Origin: Hyphomicrobiales bacterium
GTDB taxonomy: Bacteria; Pseudomonadota; Alphaproteobacteria; Rhizobiales; Xanthobacteraceae
Reading direction: 5' to 3'
Length of the DNA: 64,000 bases
Assembly (NCBI GenBank): GCA_021732215.1
Contig: JAKFVL010000008.1
Location: 124,001 to 188,000, forward strand
This document shows positions 8,046 through 16,551 of the stretch, one piece after another. The notes beneath the pieces were generated by a model. That model saw only the letters and a program-made list of their open reading frames with translations, had not been told where the DNA came from and made no database searches. The translations under genes and the position numbers were made by a program. Position 1 is the first letter of the stretch. Each line of letters opens with the position of its first letter.

Positions 8046-9119
8046 CTACTCGATCATCTCCGCCACAGCTTTGCCGCAAGCTGTTGTGTCGGCCTGACCG
8101 CCCAGATCACGGGTCCTCAGGGTGCGCTCGCCGAGCGTCCGTTCGATCGCCTTGACGATCGACGCGGCCGCATTCGTCTCGCCGAGGTGTTCGAGCATCA
8201 TCGACGCCGACCAGATCATGCCGATCGGATTGGCGATGCCTTGCCCGGCGATATCCGGCGCCGATCCGTGCACCGGCTCGAACACCGACGGATATTTTCC
8301 GTCCGGATTGATGTTGCCCGATGGCGCGATGCCGATGGTGCCGGTGCAGGCCGGCCCGAGATCGGAGAGAATGTCGCCGAACAGGTTCGATGCGACGACG
8401 ACGTCGAACCAGTCCGGATGCAGCACGAAGTGCGCGCTGAGAATATCGATGTGATACTTGTCCCACTTCACATCCGGGAAATTCTTCGCCATCGCTTCGA
8501 CGCGCTCATCCCAGTACGGCATGGTGATCGAGATGCCGTTCGACTTCGTCGCCGACGTCAGATGACGCTTCGGACGCGACTGGGCCAGGTTGAACGCGAA
8601 CTTCAGCACGCGATCGACGCCGATGCGGGTCATGAAGGTTTCCTGGACCGCGAACTCGCGCTCGGTGTCCGGAAACATGCGGCCGCCGACGGACGAATAT
8701 TCGCCTTCGGTATTTTCGCGCACCACCCAAAAGTCGATATCGCCCGGCTTGCGATTGGCCAGCGGCGACGGCACGCCCGGCATCAGCCGCACCGGGCGCA
8801 AGTTGACATACTGATCGAACTCGCGGCGAAACTTGATCAGCGAACCCCACAGCGAAATGTGATCCGGAATTTTCTCCGGCCAGCCAACCGCGCCGAAGTA
8901 AATCGCGTCATGGCCGCCGATCTGCGCCTTCCAGTCGTCGGGCATCATCTGGCCGTGCTTCTCGAAGTAATCCCAGCAGGCGAAGTCGAACATGTCGAAC
9001 TTCAGATCGACGCGATGCGCCTTCGCCGCTGCTTCGAGGACGCGAAGGCCCTCGGGAATCACTTCCTTGCCGATGCCGTCGCCCGGAATGACTGCGATAC
9101 GATAGGTTTTCCTGGCCAT
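8046..9119 (-). CDS. Tartrate dehydrogenase / D-malate dehydrogenase
   Basis: This 357-residue NAD-dependent beta-decarboxylating dehydrogenase of the isocitrate/isopropylmalate family resembles TtuC/DmlA enzymes that oxidise L-tartrate and D-malate. Landmarks: IAVIPGDGIGKEVIPEG at the N-terminus, LWGSLIKFRREFDQYVNLRP, WVVRENTEGEYS, TSATKSNG, and FEPVHGSAPDIAGQGIANP forming the NAD pocket. The start at 9119 (MARKTYRIAV) has GGAG about 10 bases upstream; a further ATG at 9143 lacks one. Upstream lies an MBL-fold gene on the same strand, 75 bases away. Substrate among tartrate, D-malate and related diacids cannot be fixed by reading alone. Confidence 0.9.
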   Translation of the reverse strand: MARKTYRIAVIPGDGIGKEVIPEGLRVLEAAAKAHRVDLKFDMFDFACWDYFEKHGQMMPDDWKAQIGGHDAIYFGAVGWPEKIPDHISLWGSLIKFRREFDQYVNLRPVRLMPGVPSPLANRKPGDIDFWVVRENTEGEYSSVGGRMFPDTEREFAVQETFMTRIGVDRVLKFAFNLAQSRPKRHLTSATKSNGISITMPYWDERVEAMAKNFPDVKWDKYHIDILSAHFVLHPDWFDVVVASNLFGDILSDLGPACTGTIGIAPSGNINPDGKYPSVFEPVHGSAPDIAGQGIANPIGMIWSASMMLEHLGETNAAASIVKAIERTLGERTLRTRDLGGQADTTACGKAVAEMIE

Positions 9120-9194
9120 TGTTCTTGCTCCGGTGCCGCGCATGCTGCTTGAGGCATGCCCCGAGCGCGGTATAGAGCAGAATTTCAGCGACGC

Positions 9195-10106
9195 CTATAC
9201 GCCGTCGAGCACGATGATGGTCGGCGTCTTCGGCAGCGAACCGAGCGATACCGTCAGCGAGCGCGACGGCTTCATCTCCATCTCGAATTGCCCACCCATC
9301 CGGCGATGAAATTCGCTGAGCGGCGTATCGAAGCGGTGCATCGGCAGCACGATGGACGAGCGCAGCCGCTTGGTCAGCTCCGACATACCTTCGACCGACA
9401 TGGTGTAACCGCCGTCGATCGGCACCATCAGGATATCGAGCCGGCCGATCGCGGCGAAATGCGTCTCGTCGAGCGGGTGATGCAGATGGCCGAGATGGCC
9501 GATGCAAAGACCGGCGACCTCGAAGATGAAGATCGAGTTGGCGTCCTTTTGCAGCGCCTCGGAATCGAAGCGGAAGGCGCGGATGTCGGTGGTGACGTTG
9601 CGGATGTAGATATCGCCGATCGCCAAGTTGTGCTTCGCCGCTTGCCCGGCCTCGCCCCAGCCGTGCAGGACGTGCTGGATGCGGGGATCGGGCGACAGCG
9701 TGTAGTGCGTCGAGTGCGCCCGGTTCATCGTTGCGATGTGCGGCAGCCGGCCGATGGTATAGACGCCACTGAAATCGGTGGCGACGCTGACGCCATCCGG
9801 CGTGTCGATGTAATAGGTCGAATGGCCGGCGTAAGTGATGGTGACCTCTTCCTTGCGCCTGGCTGCCGCCGAGAAGTGCGCATAGACGACGTTGGGAACG
9901 GCGTTGGCGATGGCGAGACACTGGCTCGCCTGAGCGGGTTGGCTTTGCACCGGCTGTTGCATCAGCCGCGGCGCTGGCAGCGCGTTCTGGCGCGCATTGC
10001 GGTCCGGGTGACGATGAGGCCGCTGATCGTCATGAGCCGCCGCAGACTGCGCCAGCGCCGCGGCAAAGCCAATTGCGACGAGAATAGCCAAAAGCCGTGC
10101 GTGCAT
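9195..10106 (-). CDS. Exported MBL-fold (UlaG-like) protein with altered metal motif
   Basis: The 303-residue protein has a signal peptide (MHARLLAILVAIGFA to SAAAHDD). The mature part has the UlaG-like start TITYAGHSTYYIDTPDG and then VATDFSGVY. The usual HxHxDH zinc motif is replaced by NRAHSTHYT near residue 140; later CIGHLGHLHHP and a C-terminal PMHRFDTP provide further histidines. The function is unknown; it could be a hydrolase of altered metal use or a non-catalytic fold. It lies upstream of the tartrate dehydrogenase gene in the same direction and may be cotranscribed. Confidence 0.8.
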   Translation of the reverse strand: MHARLLAILVAIGFAAALAQSAAAHDDQRPHRHPDRNARQNALPAPRLMQQPVQSQPAQASQCLAIANAVPNVVYAHFSAAARRKEEVTITYAGHSTYYIDTPDGVSVATDFSGVYTIGRLPHIATMNRAHSTHYTLSPDPRIQHVLHGWGEAGQAAKHNLAIGDIYIRNVTTDIRAFRFDSEALQKDANSIFIFEVAGLCIGHLGHLHHPLDETHFAAIGRLDILMVPIDGGYTMSVEGMSELTKRLRSSIVLPMHRFDTPLSEFHRRMGGQFEMEMKPSRSLTVSLGSLPKTPTIIVLDGV

Positions 10107-10302
10107 ACCGAGCCACCTTGCCGGAGGTCACCTTCCGGCAAGACTAGATGCACGTATCGCGCCAGAGCAAGTCACCTGATGCCGCATTCGCTGGCGAGCC
10201 GAATGGCCGAGCGTTCCCGACAGGTCGGGGCGTCGCAGAATCGAAAACGGCGCGCAGCCAGCGACCACGCACCGTTCCGGATATCCGATAGAACGTCCGA
10301 GG

Positions 10303-10608
10303 TCAGTAGGGCGCGTAATAACGCTGGCGCTTGCCGCGACGCGGCGGCGCGTCATACCGATCGGCGGGATCGTAACCTTCCACGAAGTAGCCCTGACGAG
10401 CGAACGCAACACGCGGATTGATGTTGCAGAGCAGGCCTCGGCCCGACGCACTCGCCTGACACTGTTCGTAGCTGGTGTAGGCGCAGTCTCCGGGCGAACC
10501 GACGCCGCGGCCGGTCAGGCAGTAGGCGTAATCGCGGGCACTCGCCTCGATACTGCCGAGCGAGAGAGCTGCACCGCCGAGTGCGATGGCCAGCAGGGTC
10601 TTGCGCAT
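10303..10608 (-). CDS. DUF3551 domain protein
   Basis: This 101-residue small secreted protein has a signal peptide (MRKTLLAIALGGAAL to EASARD) and then the DUF3551 pattern: YAYCLTGRGVGSPGDCAYTSYEQC, ASGRGLLCNINP. Four conserved cysteines should form two disulphides. The C-terminus is rich in Arg, Tyr and Pro. The family is numerous in Bradyrhizobium relatives and has no known function. AAGGAG lies shortly before the ATG. It is monocistronic. Confidence 0.85.
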   Translation of the reverse strand: MRKTLLAIALGGAALSLGSIEASARDYAYCLTGRGVGSPGDCAYTSYEQCQASASGRGLLCNINPRVAFARQGYFVEGYDPADRYDAPPRRGKRQRYYAPY

Positions 10609-11198
10609 TGTATTCTCCTTGCATTCCTGAAAAGTGGTCTTCCGGTCAAATCGCGGCCTGTCGATTGGTTCCAGTCCGTGAGGCGCCGGCTACTCCGGTC
10701 ATGGCCACCGGCGAGACGGCAACCTTTATGATCGGCTTGCAGATTAGTCTCATCCGACGCTCCGCAGGTTCACCTCGGCGTGACTATCAACCGTTGTTGA
10801 ACAGCCGGTTGCAACCCGCCGGTACAAGCTGCTCCTCTCGTCATCAAATACCCGGATGGCAAAGATTCTTCAGCATGCCGGGAATAAACGCGAGGACGGC
10901 ATTCCATCCGGAAAACGTTACGCAAGTGCGAACAGTATCCGCGTCTAAAGTCGAGTATTGCGACAATTTATAACGCTCAACCCGACACCCTTTGCCCGAT
11001 CGCGACAATACCGCTGCGGCGCAGGGTTTTCTGAGATCGGACGGCAACGGCAACCCCGCACCTCCATTAAGCCAAAACCAGCGCAACTCATTTTTTTCCT
11101 TGCCAAAATCCCGCGCAAGCATTTGTGTGGCGCCCAACACAAAACGCAAAAGTCCGCGCCCAGCGGACTCTCGGGAAACGTCAACAAGGAGGAAGTAG
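10609..11198. promoter_or_regulatory. Long leader/promoter region of the TRAP operon
   Basis: This stretch of 590 bases has no supportable gene; open frames on both strands lack ribosome sites and family resemblance. Two inverted repeats lie close to dctP: TTGTGT-N8-ACACAA at 11123-11142, operator-like, and AGTCCGC-GCC-CA-GCGGACT at 11151-11168. The local base composition before 10990 is less GC-rich than the genes, consistent with promoter DNA. An AAGGAGG ribosome site ends it. The regulator is not known. Confidence 0.4.
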
Positions 11199-12329
11199 AT
11201 GGGCAAGAAAACAGAACATAAAACCGACCGCCGCCGTTTTCTGGCTGCTGCCGCTGCAGGGGCCGCAACGGTCGCCACACCGAGCATCGTCTCGGCTCAG
11301 GGTCCGGTCAGCATGCGTTTCCAGAGCACGTGGCCGTCCAAGGATATTTTCCACGAGTACGCGAACGACTACGCCAAGAAGGTCAACGACATGACCGGCG
11401 GCGACCTCAAGATCGAGGTGCTTCCGGCAGGCGCGGTCGTGCCTGCATTCGGTCTGCTCGAAGCGGTGTCGAAGGGCACCCTCGACGGCGGCCACGGCGT
11501 GCTCGCCTATCACTACGGCAAGAGCAACGCGCTCGCGCTGTGGGGTTCGGGTCCGGCCTACGGCATGGACGCCAACATGCTTCTATCCTGGCACAAGTAC
11601 GGCGGCGGCAAGGAATTGCTTGAGAAGATCTACAAGTCGATCGGCGCCAACGTGGTGTCGTTCCCCTACGGCCCGATGCCGACCCAGCCGCTCGGCTGGT
11701 ACAAGAAGCCGGTGACAAAGGCCGACGACTTCAAGGGCCTGAAATTCCGCACCGTCGGCATCTCGATCGACGTGTTCCAGGGTCTCGGCGCCGCCGTCAA
11801 CGCACTGCCGGGCGGCGAAATCGTCTCCGCGATGGATCGCGGCCTGCTCGATGCGGCGGAATTCAACAACGCTTCGTCGGACCGTATCCTCGGCTTCCCG
11901 GACGTGTCGAAGGTCTGCATGCTGCAGAGCTATCACCAGAACGCCGAGCAGTTCGAGATCATGTTCAACAAGACCAAGTACGACGCGCTGCCGGAGAAGA
12001 TCCGCGCGATCATCGCGGTCGCCACCGAAGCCGCCAGCCAGGATATGGCCTGGAAGGCGATCGACCGCTACTCGCAGGACTATGCCGAGATGCAGTCGAA
12101 GGACAAGGTCAAGTTCTACAAGACACCGGACTCGGTGCTGCAAAAGCAGCTCGAGGTGTACGATCAGGTCACCGCCAAGAAGGCGTCGGCCGATCCGCTG
12201 TTCAAGGAAGTGATGGACTCCCAGGAAAAGTTCGCCAAGCGTGCGATGCAGTGGGAACAGGATACGGTTGTCAGCCGCCGTATGGCCTATAGCCACTATT
12301 TCGGACCGAACGCGAAGAAGAAGACCTGA
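11199..12329 (+). CDS. TRAP transporter substrate-binding protein DctP
   Basis: This 376-residue periplasmic DctP-family protein captures the substrate for the DctQ-DctM carrier that follows. A twin-arginine signal (DRRRFLAAAAAGAATVATP, cleavage after VSAQG) indicates Tat export. Family features are MRFQSTWPSKDIFHEYA near the mature start, LKFRTVGISIDVFQGLG near residue 180 and the DctP/TtPp-type SAMDRGLLDAAEFNNAS. This subclass has been linked to 2-oxo-acids, lactate or hydrophobic acids, but the ligand here is unknown. AAGGAGG precedes the ATG. A terminator-like hairpin separates it from dctQ. Confidence 0.92.
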   Translation: MGKKTEHKTDRRRFLAAAAAGAATVATPSIVSAQGPVSMRFQSTWPSKDIFHEYANDYAKKVNDMTGGDLKIEVLPAGAVVPAFGLLEAVSKGTLDGGHGVLAYHYGKSNALALWGSGPAYGMDANMLLSWHKYGGGKELLEKIYKSIGANVVSFPYGPMPTQPLGWYKKPVTKADDFKGLKFRTVGISIDVFQGLGAAVNALPGGEIVSAMDRGLLDAAEFNNASSDRILGFPDVSKVCMLQSYHQNAEQFEIMFNKTKYDALPEKIRAIIAVATEAASQDMAWKAIDRYSQDYAEMQSKDKVKFYKTPDSVLQKQLEVYDQVTAKKASADPLFKEVMDSQEKFAKRAMQWEQDTVVSRRMAYSHYFGPNAKKKT

Positions 12330-12351
12330 TAGATTCTTAGGCAAGAACTGG

Positions 12352-12390
12352 CACCAGCCGGACGCCCTGTCCGGCTGGTGTTTGCCTTTT
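12352..12390 (+). terminator. Intra-operon terminator/attenuator between dctP and dctQ
   Basis: A perfect 12-bp stem (CACCAGCCGGAC, loop GCCCT, GTCCGGCTGGTG) is followed by TTTGCCTTTT. It would stop most transcripts after dctP, or protect its 3' end, giving more binding protein than permease. Confidence 0.75.
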
Positions 12391-12423
12391 GGACCACCCG
12401 CACTCCCTGAACGACGCACATTC

Positions 12424-12505
12424 CGAAAAAGTGAGCATTTCTCAGATGCTCTCGAGCAATTTCAGCGGCAAACCGGTTTCCACCGGGCTCCAAAATGCTC
12501 TAGTG
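12424..12505. repeat. Dispersed repeat copy between dctP and dctQ
   Basis: The sequence runs from TCCGAAAAAGTGAGC through GCAAACCGGTTTCCACC to AATGCTCTAGTG. It has the same core blocks (CCGAAAA.GTG, AAACCGGTTT) as the repeat at 3805 but in a longer arrangement. Confidence 0.55.
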
Positions 12506-12545
12506 CATTGTCCAGTCACATCTTCCTCCTCCCGGCAGCATCCAT

Positions 12546-13214
12546 ATGGGCGTTCAGAAATTCCTTCACACCATAGATGAAATCAGCACGTGGGCCGGCA
12601 AGGCCATGGCCTGGCTGATCATGGGCCTGATGGGCCTCGTCTGCATCGAAGTCTTCAAGCGCTACCTCCTGAACGCACCCACCGCATGGATCTTCGATGC
12701 GTCGAACATGCTGTACGGCTCGCTGTTCATGCTGTGCGGCGCCTACACGCTGGCCCAGAACGCCCACGTGCGCGGAGACTTTCTCTACTCCTCGATGAAG
12801 CCGCGCACCCAGGCTTCGCTCGACCTCGTGCTGTATTTCCTGTTTTTCATTCCGGGCATCGCCGCGCTGGTCTACGCCGGTTACGACTACGCGGGGGATT
12901 CCTGGCGCATTGGCGAACACTCCAACATCACGGCCGACGGTCCGCCGGTCTATCACTTCAAGACCGTGATACCGATCGCCGGCGCGCTGGTGCTGCTGCA
13001 GGGCTTCGCCGAGATCGTTCGCTGCGTCATGTGCCTGAAAACCGGCGAGTGGCCGACGCGATTGAAGGATGTCAACGAGATCGACGTCGTCGAGGAACAG
13101 CTCGCAGCCAGCGAGCACGTCGACGACGAAACGCGAAAGCGCGCCATGGAGCAGGCGAAATCGATCGACGAAAGCGCGCGTCAGCGCGGCTTGGGCGGGG
13201 AAACAGTACGATGA
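12546..13214 (+). CDS. TRAP transporter small permease DctQ
   Basis: This 222-residue inner-membrane protein of the DctQ family has four hydrophobic helices (about 17-40, 55-75, 92-115 and 135-158). The typical ICIEVFKRY-like segment appears as VCIEVFKRYLLNAPTAW. It ends in a long charged tail of about 45 residues. It forms the carrier with DctM; the stop overlaps the DctM start by four bases (ATGA), so translation is coupled. The ribosome site before its ATG is weak, which together with the upstream hairpin suggests lower expression than dctP. Confidence 0.9.
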   Translation: MGVQKFLHTIDEISTWAGKAMAWLIMGLMGLVCIEVFKRYLLNAPTAWIFDASNMLYGSLFMLCGAYTLAQNAHVRGDFLYSSMKPRTQASLDLVLYFLFFIPGIAALVYAGYDYAGDSWRIGEHSNITADGPPVYHFKTVIPIAGALVLLQGFAEIVRCVMCLKTGEWPTRLKDVNEIDVVEEQLAASEHVDDETRKRAMEQAKSIDESARQRGLGGETVR

Positions 13215-15109
13215 GCGATCCGGCACTTGGTCTACTGATGCTCGGGCTCATCGTGGTCGTCATCATGCTGGGCTTCCCCACTGCGTTCACCCTGATGGGT
13301 CTCGGCATCCTGTTCGGGTTCATTGCGTTCTACGACCCGACACACGCCCTGCTCGATAATCGCATCTTCGACCTGATGGTCCAGCGCACCTACGGGGCGA
13401 TGACCAACGACGTGCTGATCTCGATCCCGTTATTCGTCTTGATGGGTTACGTGATGGAGCGCGGCGCGCTGGTCGACAAGATGTTCTATTCGATCCAGCT
13501 CGCATTCCGCCGCGTGCCTGCCTCGCTGGCGGTCGCAACGCTGGTCGTATGTACGTTCTGGGGAATCGCGTCCGGTCTGGTCGGCGCTGTCGTCGTGCTG
13601 ATGGGCGTCATCGCTATGAACCCGATGCTGAAGGCGGGCTATGACGTCCGACTCGCGGCCGGCGTCATTACGGCCGGCGGCACGCTCGGCATTCTGATCC
13701 CGCCTTCGGTCATGATCATCGTCTACGCGGCGGTCGCGGGCCAGTCGGTGGTGAAGCTCTACGCGGCGGCGATGTTTCCGGGCTTCTTCCTCGCTTTCCT
13801 CTATCTCGTCTACATCATCGGCTGGGCACTGCTCAATCCGCGCATCGCGCCGAAGCTGCCCGAAAGCGAGACGACAGTACCGGTACGGCCGTGGGTTGCC
13901 GACCTGCAGGAAAAGTATTCGCGCAAGATGGTCCCGGCGCTGATTTCGGCACTGACCTCGCCGGCAAGGGCGCTCGGGATCGATGCCGGCGGCGTTCGCG
14001 TCAGCTACAAGCTGCTCATCGAAAGCGTCGGCTACGCCCTTGTGCCGCTGGCTTTGACTGCCGTGACGCTCTTTGGCGCCTGGTGGTACGTCGTGATCCA
14101 TCAGCAGCCGGATGCTCCCGCTCCCGCCCCTGCCCAGATTCAATCGCAAGATCGCTCAGGCGCTGCGAGCGATGCTCCGCAGGAGCTTGGCACGGGGCTT
14201 CAGGAACCGCCGCAGGACGACAAGGTCGAGGAACTCGGCGCCGGCGGCTCCGGATCGGCGGCCGACAAGACGACCGATCAGGTCCAGGAAGTGGGCAGCG
14301 CGGAGCTGCGCGCGGAAGCAGATAATGCTCCCGGATACACCGGGCCGCCCCAACAGTTCTACCTCTGGTATTCGATCATCGGCGCGTTGATGGTGCTGAT
14401 GACGCTTCGCTACTACTGGCGCATGGAGGCGGAGCAGTTCGAGGTCCTGAGGCTGTTGGTGTCCTCGGTGATGCCGCTGGGCATTCTGACTGTCCTGGTG
14501 CTGTTGGTGATCCTGCTCGGCATCACCACCGCAACAGAATCGGCGGCGATCGGCGCCGCGGGCGCATTCCTGCTCGCATTCCAGGCCCGCACGCTGGACT
14601 GGAAACGGACCAAGGAAGCGGTGTTCCTCACTGCCAAGACCACCTCGATGGTGTGCTGGCTGTTCGTTGGCTCCGCGATCTTCTCGGCCGTGTTCGCCAT
14701 TCTCGGCGGACAGGCGCTGGTGGAGCGCTGGGTGCTGTCGTTCGACCTGTCGCCCATACAGTTCATGATCGTGTCTCAGGCGATCATCTTCCTGCTCGGC
14801 TGGCCGCTGGAATGGACCGAGATCATCGTGATCTTCGTACCGATCTTCCTGCCGCTGCTGAAGCACTTCCAGATCGACCCGATCCTATGGGGCGTGCTGG
14901 TATTCGTGAACCTGCAGGCGGCATTCCTTTCGCCGCCGGTTGCGATGTCGGCCTTCTATCTCAAAGGCGTGTCGCCCAAGCACGTCACCATTAATCAGAT
15001 TTTCGCCGGCATGATGCCGTATATGCTGATTGTGATCCTGTGCATGGTGTTCATGTACATCTGGCCGGGCCTGACGCTGTGGCTGCCGAGATTCCTGTAC
15101 GGCGGCTAG
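13211..15109 (+). CDS. TRAP transporter large permease DctM, with inserted region
   Basis: This 632-residue DctM-family permease catalyses sodium-coupled uptake with DctQ. The frame is open far upstream, but the ATG overlapping the dctQ stop starts a normal DctM N-terminus. Conserved parts: AGVITAGGTLGILIPPSVM near residue 155, TTATESAAIGAAGA near 440, and FLSPPVAMSAFYLKG near 573. Usual members are about 430 residues; here residues about 215-415 are extra and hold a hydrophobic helix (275-296), a Pro/Gln/Glu-rich hydrophilic linker (300-380) with three short QELG-type repeats, and another hydrophobic helix (382-400). Longer DctM forms are known in relatives. Confidence 0.92.
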   Translation: MSDPALGLLMLGLIVVVIMLGFPTAFTLMGLGILFGFIAFYDPTHALLDNRIFDLMVQRTYGAMTNDVLISIPLFVLMGYVMERGALVDKMFYSIQLAFRRVPASLAVATLVVCTFWGIASGLVGAVVVLMGVIAMNPMLKAGYDVRLAAGVITAGGTLGILIPPSVMIIVYAAVAGQSVVKLYAAAMFPGFFLAFLYLVYIIGWALLNPRIAPKLPESETTVPVRPWVADLQEKYSRKMVPALISALTSPARALGIDAGGVRVSYKLLIESVGYALVPLALTAVTLFGAWWYVVIHQQPDAPAPAPAQIQSQDRSGAASDAPQELGTGLQEPPQDDKVEELGAGGSGSAADKTTDQVQEVGSAELRAEADNAPGYTGPPQQFYLWYSIIGALMVLMTLRYYWRMEAEQFEVLRLLVSSVMPLGILTVLVLLVILLGITTATESAAIGAAGAFLLAFQARTLDWKRTKEAVFLTAKTTSMVCWLFVGSAIFSAVFAILGGQALVERWVLSFDLSPIQFMIVSQAIIFLLGWPLEWTEIIVIFVPIFLPLLKHFQIDPILWGVLVFVNLQAAFLSPPVAMSAFYLKGVSPKHVTINQIFAGMMPYMLIVILCMVFMYIWPGLTLWLPRFLYGG

Positions 15110-15162
15110 ACGGCGCAGACCGCGTGAAATCTTTTTTGCGCTGAAGCCTTCGAATTTTTTCC

Positions 15163-15195
15163 GGCTCTGATTGAAGATTTGATTCAATCAGAGCC
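15163..15195. repeat. Perfect inverted repeat after the TRAP operon
   Basis: The arms GGCTCTGATTGAA and TTCAATCAGAGCC pair over 13 bp around a 7-base loop. It is preceded, not followed, by a T run (TTTTTT at 15155-15160), so it is not a textbook terminator on the + strand. It is probably a dispersed palindrome that may serve as a 3' end. Confidence 0.65.
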
Positions 15196-15354
15196 AAACC
15201 TTTATCTTCATGTTCTGACGCGCCTTTCTCCGCGCACGACGGGAACGCCTCGCTCGCAGTCTCGCGTGTCATGCCAATCGGCACGCAAGCGCGCGCTTGA
15301 CGTATTGTGCAACGCACTTACCTTGGATGGAAATACCACCGGGGCAGTAATCTT

Positions 15355-16551
15355 ATGACAGCAATGTTGCACCGATCTCGATCGGCTGCGTCCGTAAGGC
15401 TTGCGTCCGTAAGGCTATCGGCTGTTGGCGTTCTGCTGACGGTCCTCGCAGGATGCGGAGAGAAAGCTGCACAGCAGGCCGCGCCTCCGCCACCGAATGT
15501 CACAGTCGCGAGCCCGTCCAAGCGTACAGTGACGGACTGGGATGAATTCACCGGCCGTTTTGAAGCGGCCGAGGAAGTTCAGGTCCGTGCGCGCGTCGGC
15601 GGATTTGTCACCAGCGTACAATTCCAGGACGGCGCGCTGATCCGCAAGGGCGACCTGCTTTACACGATCGATGCAAGGCCGTTTGAAGCAACGGCGGCAC
15701 AAGCCGAAGGCCAGTTGGACGACGCGAGGGCCAGGGCAGAGCTTGCCAGGCGCGACCTCGACCGGGCCCTCGAGCTCTCCAGGTCGCAGAATGTGGCCGA
15801 TGCCGTGGTCGATCAACGCCGGCAGTCGCTGCAAGCCGCACGCGCCGCCATGCTACAGGCGGAAGGCACTCTCAAGCGCGCGCAGCTCGATGTTGAATTC
15901 GCCCACGTCAACGCGCCGATGGCGGGCAGGGTCGGCCGTCACCTGGTCAGCGTCGGCAATCTGGTGCAAGGGGCCGACAGCGGCGCAACGTTGCTGACGA
16001 CCATTGTCGCGCTCGACCCGATCTACGTCTATTTCGACATGGACGAAGCGACGTATCTTCGCAACAACAGGCTGTTCTTCGAGGGACGCAGACCGAGTTC
16101 GCGCGAAACACCGAACCCGGTTCAAATCGCGCTGACCGGCGAGAGCAAGCCCTCCCTTGATGGCATCATGAACTTCGTCGACAACCGCCTCGATGTCAGC
16201 ACCGGCACATTGCGCGGGCGGGCAACGGTCAGAAACGAAAACCTCTCGATCCTGCCCGGCCAGTTTGCGCGCATCCGATTGATCGGCAGCGCGCCGTACG
16301 AAGCTCTGCTGCTGCCGGACTCGGCCATCGCCACCGATCAATCCCGCAAGATCGTCTTTGTTGTGAAAGACGACAACACGGTCGAGGCGCGGCCCGTCGT
16401 ACTCGGCCCGCTCGACGATGGGTTGCGCGTGATCCGCGAGGGCCTCAAAGCCGAGGACCGCGTCATCGTCTCCGGCCTCCAGCGGGTCCGGCCGGGCGCC
16501 AAGGTCAATCCACAAACGAAAGATCAGCAGCCGACCGGCGCGAAACAATGA
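15355..16551 (+). CDS. RND efflux periplasmic adaptor lipoprotein (MexA/AcrA type)
   Basis: This 398-residue membrane fusion protein links an RND pump to an outer-membrane channel. The lipobox LTVLAGC predicts lipidation at the Cys. The adaptor region has VRARVGGFVTSVQFQDGALIRKGDLLYTID (lipoyl half), an alpha-hairpin (about 110-170), then the second lipoyl half and beta-barrel (YVYFDMDEATYL). An ATG at 15307 is possible but the one at 15355 gives a proper lipoprotein signal. A 15-bp perfect tandem duplication (15387-15401 and 15402-15416) adds five residues within the signal peptide. The stop overlaps the pump gene start by four bases. No outer-membrane factor is adjacent. Confidence 0.93.
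   Translation: MTAMLHRSRSAASVRLASVRLSAVGVLLTVLAGCGEKAAQQAAPPPPNVTVASPSKRTVTDWDEFTGRFEAAEEVQVRARVGGFVTSVQFQDGALIRKGDLLYTIDARPFEATAAQAEGQLDDARARAELARRDLDRALELSRSQNVADAVVDQRRQSLQAARAAMLQAEGTLKRAQLDVEFAHVNAPMAGRVGRHLVSVGNLVQGADSGATLLTTIVALDPIYVYFDMDEATYLRNNRLFFEGRRPSSRETPNPVQIALTGESKPSLDGIMNFVDNRLDVSTGTLRGRATVRNENLSILPGQFARIRLIGSAPYEALLLPDSAIATDQSRKIVFVVKDDNTVEARPVVLGPLDDGLRVIREGLKAEDRVIVSGLQRVRPGAKVNPQTKDQQPTGAKQ

Noticed and set aside
8028-9152. 374-codon plus-strand frame opposite the tartrate dehydrogenase
   Set aside because: Composition dominated by Arg/His/Asp and no domain; the minus strand has full dehydrogenase motifs.
10844-11287. 147-codon minus-strand frame across the dctP leader
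   Set aside because: It overlaps the dctP start, lacks a ribosome site and resembles no family; the region is better read as promoter DNA.
12590-13210. Upstream extension of the DctM frame through dctQ
   Set aside because: The translated extension is Arg/His-rich noise; the ATG at 13211 gives the normal DctM start and overlaps the dctQ stop.
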